This document shows, piece by piece, positions 55,885-64,000 of a stretch of 64,000 nt of DNA; position 1 is the stretch's first letter, and every line of letters begins with the position of its first letter. The stretch is from Vesta saturnalis. Its lineage: Eukaryota; Arthropoda; Insecta; Coleoptera; Lampyridae. The notes under the pieces were generated by a model. The model did not search any database. It was not told where the DNA came from and saw only the letters and a list, made by a program, of their open reading frames with translations. The position numbers were made by a program, and so were the translations under genes. The stretch covers positions 2,860,001 to 2,924,000 of the forward strand of contig JARFJB010002032.1 in assembly GCA_036346205.1 (NCBI GenBank). The letters run 5' to 3'.

Positions 55885-56950
55885 AAAGTGCACATACTTA
55901 TCATTTTTTCTAAATAAAACTTTTAAATTATTTCCATGTGTTCGTATATAAACGTGGATGGCTAAGATCCTTAATTTTGGGGTGTTTAGCCGTTGATATA
56001 GATTTTTATCATTGCATATTCCACATGAAGTAAGGAAAATAAAAGCAATAAAAAGGGCACACATTTTTCCGCTGTTCTAAAAAAATTTTAAACTTTCGAA
56101 TTATTTCCGTGTGCGCGTATATAAACGGAGATAACTAAGATCCTTAATTTTGGGTGTTTAGCCGTTGATAGAGATCAAGATTTTTATGTTCGTCTATATT
56201 ACATGAAATAAGAAGTAAATAAAGCAATACAAAAAAGGGACACGTCTTTTTCGTTTGTTCTAAAAAAAATTTTAAACCTAATTACTCTCAGTTGCTCTCG
56301 TATAAAATGTGATTAAGATGCTTAATTTGGAGTGTTTAGCCGTCGATATAGATCAGAATTTTTATCTTTGTAATTAAAATCAATAAATTTTTGGTGCACG
56401 CCCACTGGATACATCAGCATTTTTTTAGAGCAACCGGAAAACGTGCCATTTCCTATTGCTATTATTTCTCCTTTACCGCATGTAGAATAGACGAAAAAAA
56501 CATGATCTATATATCGACACCTAAACACCCCGAATTAATCATATTAGTCATCCCTTTTTATGTACATGCATAGAAGGATAATTAGAAAGTTTAAAATTTG
56601 TTTTTAGAACATCTTCGTCAGCTTCGTTTATACGCGAAAATATGAGAGTATATGGGAAGTTCAAATTTGTTTCAGAACAAATGAAACATATGTGCACTTT
56701 TTTATTGCTTTTATTTACTCTGTATTTCGTGTAGAATAGACGACGAAAAGCATCTTGGTCGACAGCTACATGCACCAAATTAGGCATCTTAGTTACCCCC
56801 GTTTCTACGCGAGCACAAGAGAAGAATTGAAAAGTTCAAATTTATTTTGGAATAAACGAAAAATATATACCCTTTTTTATTGCTTTCATTTGTTTTTTAT
56901 TTTATTTAGAATTGATGTGCGAAGTAAACTGTCTTAATATTAAGGGTTAA
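55885..56950. mobile_element. Foldback-like array of ~175-bp units
   Basis: Three direct units on the left (TTTAGCCGTTGATATAGAT anchors near 55985, 56157, 56335; spacing 172 and 178 bp) face inverted units on the right (anchors near 56510 and 56760). The right-hand units also repeat a GTAGAATAGACGA motif. Orientation flips near 56400-56440. The right edge carries TTTAGAATTGATGTGCG. No protein is encoded. It has the same layout as the 33.96-37.65 kb element but unrelated units. Confidence 0.65.
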
Positions 56951-57338
56951 ATGCTATTTATTTCGTGAAAATTCACACGGGTAAAACATTTAGAGATACA
57001 AAACCATAGTATAGATTTGTGTAAGTGGAAATTTGAGAAAATGGACAAGGAATTAATCCCCTATAAGGTAACGAATAGGAAAGAATGGAAAAGTTCAAAT
57101 TTATTTTGGAATAAACGAAAAATATATACCCTTTTTTATTGCTTTCATTTGTTTTTTATTTTATTTAGAATTGATGTGTGAAGTAAACTGTCTTAATATT
57201 AAGGGTTAAATGCTATTTATTTCGTGAAAATTCATACGGGTAAAACATTTAGAGATACAAAACCATAGTATAGATTTGTGTAAGTGGAACTTTGAGAAAA
57301 TGAACAAGGAATTAATCCCGCATAAGGTAACGAATAGG
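56821..57338. repeat. Recent 259-bp tandem duplication
   Basis: The segment 56821-57079 is followed at once by a copy ending near 57338 at a 259-bp period, with only a handful of differences (for example CACACGGG/CATACGGG and CCCCTATAAGG/CCCGCATAAGG). The unit includes the right edge of the foldback array. Confidence 0.92.
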
Positions 57339-57339
57339 A

Positions 57340-58045
57340 TATCGAAGGAGTGAATTATTATAATGGTTATCGAGACGCAGCTCGAATTGACCTACAGATT
57401 TACATCACGCAATTTTGGATTACAGTGCTTATTTAATCAAAAAAGAGATACCAATATTTTTTATTTGGATTACCTATACATTTTTACAGGTGGTATGTAT
57501 TTAATCACAATTACTTATTTGTGTATAAATTAAACTTTTGGTAAAGGTAACAATGTAAAAAGTGTAAATTTATTTTGTTTTCCAATATATGTATTAAATG
57601 TTGGATTTTGTATTACTGTTGTTGACCTTTAGTAATTTTATTCTTAAAAGAGGTAGTTTATTATAAGCATGTATTTAAAAATTTTAAATCATTAGTTTCT
57701 CTCATCAGTTTTATAAAAGTAAGAAGTAGTTATATAGTTATAATTTGAATGCCGAATAGTTGTATGTATTTATTTTCTGTCGATAACTATCAAACTTAAA
57801 AAAAACGGAGATTTCATAGTTCGATTAAGCTGTAAATAATCTTTTCGTTGACTACCACGTTAAACTTAAACAAGGTATGGTTATCACATTTTTTAATTTT
57901 TGAGTCAGCCCTAACTTGATTTTTTAAATAGATAATCTGTTAATTTTTACGCATCGGGTGTGTTAAGGTGAAGCTAAAACCCCCCTTATCTCGCACTTGA
58001 ACAGTTATCTGACAGCTTTGTTGCTATCATGAAACACAAGAACAA
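57340..58045. other. Stretch without recognised gene
   Basis: AT-rich, no similarity seen. A possible CGGGTGTGTTAAG terminus near 57957 could be the end of the next element. Confidence 0.35.
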
Positions 58046-58048
58046 ATA

Positions 58049-58620
58049 CTAAAACGCCATTCTATCAAATTTTCGTAATGTTCGTTTTGGGCACTGTACA
58101 AGACAAATCGTTTCTGCAGAGATTTGCGTACGTTGAGCATTTTTGGAGTAATTTCTCGAAATGCAGTCAAAATTCAACGACGCATGTTTTCTGCAATAGT
58201 TGATACAGTGTAACTTTTTATGAATCTCCATGACGAAATCGTAACTTGTAAGGTCTGGTCGTCGTGGCGGCCAACCAACGTCCAATCAAACGATCAGCAA
58301 AATAAGCACTCAGAAATTGGAGAACTTCGGTAGACCCATCATGTTGAAACCACATTCCTTGACGAGTCGCCCAGAGGACATTTTCCAACAAGATCGTATC
58401 AATTATTTTGAAGCAACTGAAAATAAACCCTACCCGTCAAATACTGGTCACGAAAGAATTGACCTACAATATGTGTGCGAATAATACTCGTCCACTCATT
58501 CACAGACCGCCTGTCCTGGTTATTTGCTGTAGAGAATCGATGAGGATTCTCTGTGTCATAGTAATGCAAATAATGACGATTTACAAAACCATTTTTAAGG
58601 AATGTGGATGCATTTTATTA
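58049..58620 (-). pseudogene. Mariner-like transposase catalytic fragment
   Basis: Minus-strand pieces: ENPHRFSTANNQDRRSVNEW near 58530, HIVGQFFRDQYLTGRVYFQL near 58450, WFQHDGSTEVLQFL near 58345 (second catalytic Asp) and WPPRRPDLTSYDFVM near 58260 (third Asp). It then reads through a broken helical tail to a stop at 58049. Frameshifts occur near 58400 and 58290. The first catalytic Asp region was not recognised upstream. It is related to the element at 0.7 kb. Confidence 0.75.
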
Positions 58621-58624
58621 AGTC

Positions 58625-59640
58625 CACTGACAAAAGATCAATTTGGTTTCGAAATATCTTTCATGAAGTTCCTAAGTTTCTGAGAATACGATAAGGATTA
58701 TGTTTCTAGTGCTTTAAAATCGTATGCTCCGAAAAATAGGTAATATCAGTAGTCTCACTAATTTCCCACGCACTGTACTTTCCATTATGCAGTGCAACTG
58801 ACCTTCGTCCGTGAGTATGTTTTTAAAAGTCGCTGGTTTTCCGAAATCCAGGAAACATGTGAGAACCAAGTAGTTTACCGGGTAATGTCAATGATTTTTG
58901 AGGCTTGCAGAGCTGCGCCACAGATTAGATGGATGAAGTCTTGTTGAGCTTGGTGTATGTCTCGTATAGTGACCAACAGAAGGTCGAGAAGATTCTTGAA
59001 GATGTGTTTATTGAACAGGTATCGACATGCGGTTTTAGCTAAAGAAAGTGGGATGGATCTCTTATTGTTAAGAGTGGTAAGTGAAGTAAGGAGCAAAAGG
59101 ATATCGGTTGTGTATCAGGAGCGCTTCTGTTGTGTAAATGCGTTATGTCAAAAAGTGCCTCGGTTACTGGGTTTGGTCTGTATTAAAACAGTTTTTAATA
59201 AGAGGATGTTTTCTTCGAACGCCACCGATATCAAATGTACCAATTAACTATTTTCTAACGTACTAAGGAAAGGGCGGGAAGGAAGGTTGAATAGGCTGTT
59301 CTCTCTAACGGCTAGAATTATAGTATTGAAGCCGACGTGTGTGTCGTTCCATTCGCCTTTCTAAAACGTACCTTACTAATAGTGCATTTTTCTCGCGATA
59401 AGCTCGCGGCCATCAGGGAAGATGTTGAAGAGTGAAAAGGTAAGGAGTCGTAGGGAGATGTTTATTCTAAGGAAGTCGTGTGACACTGAGGACGTGTTTC
59501 CAGCATAGAAAGGTTTACTACTTTTGAAGAAGAGGATGGGCTCTCCCACCGGTTCGGACAATCAAAACTATCTATTGAGTAAGAATCTCCATGGTTGTTC
59601 GACCTAGGCGACGATAAGAATGGGCACACTTGAGATTTGT
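58625..59640. other. Stretch without recognised gene
   Basis: No recognisable coding sequence; frames on both strands overlap without family features. Confidence 0.4.
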
Positions 59641-60170
59641 AGCTTCCACCACAGTCCTTGGTTGGATACTGAAATTCGGGAAAGAGCGCAGTCGGCGAAA
59701 TGGTCGTTGGCATTTTGGTTACGTTCGGAGTTTTCGGATTTCAAAATATAGTTTCGGCGAACTGGACGTCGGCGTTTTGGTCAACTTTGGCCTTTTTGGA
59801 CCATTAAAATATAGAGTCAGCATTCTGTTATTAAACCTTTCATCAGTCCTTCTTCACATTCTTTGTGTTCCATCCACCATGTTAAGGCAGAACCTTGACT
59901 CATCCGTAAATAAGACATTCGACCTTTCAGGTATATTCTATTCTTCATCATTTTCAACGAAATTTCTTCTAGCAGCACGATATTCGGGCAATAATTTAGG
60001 ATTTATTGCAGGCCTCCTAGCTTTTAAATTAACTTCTTTTAGCAATCTACGTACCGTATTTCTCTAATACTAAGATCTTGCTGAACATTTACAGCAGTAT
60101 ATGACCGATTCTGTAAAATAAGCAATCTTCAGATGTCACGTGTGGATGAAATTGTGGTAGATTTTTTTTT
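59640..60170 (-). pseudogene. Tc1-like transposase N-terminal and first catalytic part
   Basis: Minus-strand pieces: RLLILQNRSYTAVNVQQDLS near 60110-60060 (DNA-binding half), KEISLKMMKNRIYLK-type residues, then LFTDESRFCLNMVDGTQRM near 59920-59865, the classic first catalytic motif of Tc1-like enzymes. WRRTDERFNNRM follows. Beyond 59830 the frame loses similarity. Around 59690-59820 there is a local tandem repeat of about 68 bp (TCGGCGAA..TGG..GT.GGC.TTTTGG). The C-terminal half is absent. Confidence 0.78.
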
Positions 60171-60429
60171 TAATATTAGTATATTTGAATATCACATGTA
60201 GAATCTTAAATTAATGTTAAGTTATTGTAAATTTTTATTTTAAAGTTTGTTGTCACAGTTTCGACAAAAGGAATTAAATTTAATTATGAATAAGTTTTAA
60301 AAAACATAATGTGTCGATTTCAATTTATTTGTGTTAGCGTGTTTGATAGAGAGAGGTTCAGTCGCGAGTAAATATTTCTGATTCGCGGGTAAATATTACT
60401 GCGTACTTTCAAGCGTTATGGATTGAGTC

Positions 60430-61400
60430 GTTATTGGGGAAGTTACAGAAAATTCATTTGAATAATAGGGTTTCTTATTGAAAAACTGAATGTTTGCATC
60501 TCGAATCTACGTATCAGGTCTGTTTTTTCCTTGTGCAGTTTTAGTATGGGAGACTTCTTTAGTGTGAAGGTTAACACGATGACGTCATCTTGCGGGAGAC
60601 AGGGTTAGTTAGGTAAAGTTGGGCTCTGAAGGGAACAGGTCGAAAGTTGGGCGAGTGATGTCCTCGGGCGCACAGAATTTACCTACGTTTTACACACATT
60701 ATTTGAAGCTATCGTGAGGGAATCTGTCCGTTCACCTTGTGTGGATTGAAGAGATATAGTGTTTATTTTAGGAGTAAAATCGCGCTTAAGCGGATTGTAA
60801 TATCCTGCAGTTTAGTAAATTTGTTTTTGTATCGAGCAAGTACAACGCGCCCTCAGCGCCCAAAGGTTGCTGTAAATATACATCGCTACAATAAACTTTG
60901 TGTATATAAAAGACAAAGAATGTTTTATAAATAAACTAATGTTTATGTAGAGAAATTAAGGCGAAGCAGTTATTAAATCACCTGGTCCTGGCTTACATAT
61001 TTGGCCATTAAATTTGCGTAAATAATTTAAAAGAGTCGATTAGTTGAAATTGACGACAGAAAAGTTGTCCAGCAGGGCCGTACCCGCAGAAAGAGATTGA
61101 AGAATTATTGGTATCGTCAGGTCAATTAACGAAGGGTCTATTGTACGAGAATTGCCTTTACCGCTGTGATATGGGAAGAAAGTAGACCGAAAAACTTGTG
61201 CCAATCAAGTACTTTTGTGTGTTCATTTTTGGTGAATTGAATGGAGTTATTTACGCGGATGAATACGCTTTTTATTTTGTATAGTACTGCAGATACGCCC
61301 TCCAGGCGGTTAGGATAATTTTCCCGAAGTGTATTCATCTGTTTGTCTTAATATTACATATTATGTGGTATTTTTTATGCTTGTCATTGTATACTTGCTC
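60430..61400 (+). repeat. LTR-like repeat, copy 2 (plus orientation)
   Basis: Shares ordered blocks with 31690-32745 in reverse: GGGTTTCTTATTGAAAAACT, GTGCAGTTTTAGTATGG, GAACAGGTCGAAAGTTGGG, GATATAGTGTTTATTTTAGG, GAAGCAGTTATTAAATCACC and GTACGAGAATTGCC followed by CCGCTGTGAT. AATAAA-type signals lie near 60890 and 60930. The two copies have diverged well beyond a recent duplication. Confidence 0.6.
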
Positions 61401-61434
61401 AATAATTGCGCGGTTCGTAGGTTTAAATAAGTAA

Positions 61435-61439
<5 letters not shown>

Positions 61440-61494
<55 letters not shown>
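61440..61494. repeat. (TA)n microsatellite
   Basis: Pure TA/AT dinucleotides for about 54 bp. Confidence 0.95.
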
Positions 61495-61498
<4 letters not shown>

Positions 61499-61501
61499 GA
61501 C

Positions 61502-61834
61502 TGTAATTTATCTAAGGACTTACCCTGTATATCCTGCTCCATTCACTATTGCACATATAGGACTAACTATGGGAAGGAGGGATGGATTTTGCACATATAA
61601 ATGGTATGTAATTTAATTCCTTTATAGGCGATTTCGTACAATCGTGTTAATACCAGCGTCACTCTCAATCCGGAACAAAACAATACTACTATACTACTAA
61701 TAATAATGGAGTTTCCAAAATTTTCTCATACATGTACAATATTAACACTGCAAAAATTAAAAATAAAATACCAGCATTTATTCATCTGCCATCCTTAAAC
61801 TAGTACTCAAATTAAATTATAATCGGCCACAACA
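61502..61834 (-). mobile_element. Probable 3' LTR of a BEL/Pao element
   Basis: On the minus strand the segment after the BEL gene end begins TGTTGTGGCCGATTATAAT and could end GATAAATTACA near 61503. A purine-and-GC-rich GAGCGGCCAGCA immediately precedes the TGTTG. TG...CA ends and the TGTTG start are usual for BEL/Pao LTRs. The other LTR is not in the window, so the limits are provisional. Confidence 0.5.
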
Positions 61835-61903
61835 TGCTGGCCGCTCGAAATGAATATAATAAACAAGAACAAAAAAATAATTTAATGAAACTGATCATTA
61901 TTA

Positions 61904-62225
61904 TTATTGCCTTGGCAGTGGAGAAAGTTTCACTACTGGTCGAACATAAACATTATTTTTTGTTTTAACCGATGCAACGCGAACTACATTATCTTTTCCT
62001 GGGTATACCCCTTCAACTATACCCAAGGGCCATTGTAATGGCGGTATATTATTTTGCATAATTATAACTCTTGCTCCTATTTTTATAGAGTTGGTATCCT
62101 TATTCCATTTTTGACGAACTTGTGAGGATGTCAGATATTCCACATACCAGCGTTTCCAAAATGACTGGACAATCTCGGACAATCGCATCTATTGAATATG
62201 CAAATTCGTTCGTTAAGAGCAGGCA
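61904..62225 (-). pseudogene. BEL/Pao polyprotein C-terminus (DUF5641)
   Basis: The open frame from 62188 reads RLSEIVQSFWKRWYVEYLTS, then NSIKIGARVIIMQNNIPPLQ, WPLGIVEGVYPGKDNVVRVA and ends VYVRPVVKLSPLPRQ with TAA at 61904. This matches DUF5641, the domain after the integrase in BEL/Pao retrotransposon polyproteins (FW.RW..EYL, LPP..WPLG, G.D...RV..V.T, R.V.KL.PLP). Coding similarity extends weakly to about 62225 and then stops, so the rest of the element is truncated or very decayed. Confidence 0.85.
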
Positions 62226-64000
62226 AACTCGCTAGTGGTGGTTCACATCCAGAAAATTTGTCAAAGTTGTGCTTTCTACGTCATCATTATACCGATAACG
62301 TGGTAATTAAATTAAGGTATTAAGTTAGATGATCTTGGGAATTCTAAACCTTGCAAGATTCATCCCGAATTAATACTTAAAAATTTTACGTATGGAAGGT
62401 TGCACTTTATTTCCTACCGGGAGTAAGTTTATTTGTTTGTGAATATAGTGCTAATGATCATGAGAGTATTCTTTCGTTATTGTATGTATGATTACATGCG
62501 ATTTTTGCTCTTCCTCACAGCGTTATCATTATTTATGAATCACATAAATTTAGAAGAGAAAATACTTCGATTACGTTCAACTACTGATATGTTTAACTTT
62601 TTTATAGTAATTTTTTATCTACACGGCATTACAGCGGCAACATTCAGGTATATTTTATTTATTTACGATCTGGATGAAAGCTTTTAACGTAATGATTTAT
62701 GAGATTTCTCTGTGAAGATTATTTTCTTTTTTTTTATTTTGTTAAGATACAGAATTCCACTGATAAGATTTAACGTAATTTAAAGTAAAATTAGAGTTGA
62801 TTAGGTTGATGACTGATCAGCCTACTAGCACGTCATTTTATTTTGATTACGTACAAAGCTTTTCAGGAACCGCCAGACCAAGGCTTTTGTTTTACCGATT
62901 CACCTGGTTTATGCGATGTAAGGTAAGCAAGTTTTTTGTTTGTTTTAAACTTTGATTTGTAATACTCGCATTTACCTCATATATTTTCGATTATAAACAA
63001 ATTGGCGCCCCTTTCATTTATGACTTTCCCCTATTCTGCCTTATATCTTACATGCAAATTAAGATCACACCCATACATAACCACTGAGCTTCCGCCACCC
63101 CCTCTCTTATCTATTACTTCAGATACTATTGTCATTTTCGCCCGTAACAAAGAAACGACCATCTCTTGGAGAAGTTTTTCAGCTATAGTTTACGAAAGCA
63201 ACTAATCTTACTACTTGTTTAGGATTTATTTGAAGTATTTTATGTAATTTTAGTCACTGAAACCTTTTTTATTAATTAATTAATGACATAACGACAAAGG
63301 GGCAAATCTGGAGGAATACAACAAATTCATTGCTATGGCAACGGCCATTATTTTCAAAAGCAATGCGATCCTACAATGAAATAAATTTGTGGGATAAACG
63401 TAAAGTTTCAGCAAAAATGCTGTAATTTGTACAAATTTAGATATAAATCAATGAAAAAAGAAACAGAACGCTCGTAAAAGAAGCCTCTTTCACAGATGGT
63501 GTAAGCACTTTCTATAACAGTGCTTGATTAACACACAGGGTGTGGAAAACAACATGGTTCGAGTTTTTCCATAATCTTTGAAAAAATTTCCACCTCTTTA
63601 ATTTGTTTTTAAACGAATAAAAAAAATTAAAAATCGACCTTCTGGTTTGAAAAATATAAAACGTTAAAGTTAGGCCAAAATGAAGTGCATCACTTTTTTT
63701 GGAAATAAGTGTTAATTATAACGTATAATTTATTCACATAATGTCATAAATTCTGTAATCATATAGTAATTGACCAACTCGTTCGATAAAGACGCATCTA
63801 TTAGGAACATCAAAGAGACATTATTGATACCAGCCTAAAGCGTTTATCTCTTCACTGAGATATCTGATAAAGGAGTATCCTAAATTTAGAAACAGAGTCA
63901 ACGATGAATAATAATTTATGCTGAATGCAAAGCATAATTTTGTCTAGAACAGCAATAAATTGTAAATGTAAAATTATTCTGAAGAGCATCTAGATTTCGT
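62226..64000. other. Stretch without recognised gene; one exon-like segment
   Basis: AT-rich. At 62867-62922 a 56-bp segment is flanked by TTTTCAG and GTAAGC, good splice sites, but its short translation has no recognised family. CAGGGTG near 63537 is another mariner-type terminus motif without a partner. Confidence 0.35.

Noticed and set aside
59690..60067. 145-codon plus-strand frame at 59630-60067
   Set aside because: Antisense to the Tc1-like transposase fragment; the minus strand carries the recognisable motif TDESRF.

Overview
The window is AT-rich, intergenic-type DNA from an animal nuclear genome, almost certainly an insect. The evidence is the mix of mobile elements: Tc1/mariner-like DNA transposons with CAGGGT termini, Penelope-like elements (PLEs), THAP/YqaJ and PIF/Harbinger transposons, a BEL/Pao end, a jockey/CR1-type LINE, and long (TA)n microsatellites. 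There is no bacterial-style gene order. I found no intact host gene. Nearly every recognisable protein is a broken piece of a mobile element, and the order of insect cannot be fixed from what is visible.

Layout. 0.16-1.4 kb: decayed mariner-like element. 1.4-4.0 kb: an array of about 150-bp repeats, with inverted copies further right, interrupted by a 674-bp foldback element built from GAACGC-type repeats. 4.3-7.0 kb: internally deleted two-gene element (THAP + DDE_4 transposase, convergent with a YqaJ-type nuclease gene). 7.2-10.3 kb: Penelope-like element split by a precise 1,093-bp TA-flanked insertion. 10.9-13.6 kb: mariner-like element with inverted repeats of about 630 bp. 15.5 kb: DDE_4 scrap. 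20.1-22.0 kb: internally deleted Harbinger-type element with TTA duplication, sitting at the 3' end of a PLE. 22.4-26.0 kb: THAP scrap and two mariner-like elements with clear ends. 26.3-27.2 kb: two PLE ends head to head. 27.9-28.5 kb: LTR-like segment.

30.1-33.9 kb: Harbinger transposase whose intron swelled by insertion of an LTR-like repeat, a second copy of which lies at 60.4-61.4 kb. 33.96-37.65 kb: large foldback element made of about 130-bp units (6 one way, 8 the other), capped by hairpins and holding a 1.75-kb LTR-like insertion. 38.1-39.5 kb: tyrosine recombinase scrap, tRNA-like gene, perfect hairpin and a Tc1-like transposase end. 39.7-42.3 kb: LINE. 46.1-52.8 kb: PLE scraps, a 2.15-kb mariner-like element with about 435-bp inverted repeats, and another mariner-like element. 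55.9-57.3 kb: third foldback-like array and a fresh 259-bp tandem duplication. 58.0-60.2 kb: mariner-like and Tc1-like scraps. 61.5-62.2 kb: end of a BEL/Pao element.

The most interesting structures are three independent foldback arrays (tandem units facing inverted tandem units), the GAACGC foldback element, and hammerhead-like motifs beside PLE ends. Stretches without features appear to be AT-rich DNA in which I see no gene. All boundaries and percentages come from reading by eye; no search or fold was run.
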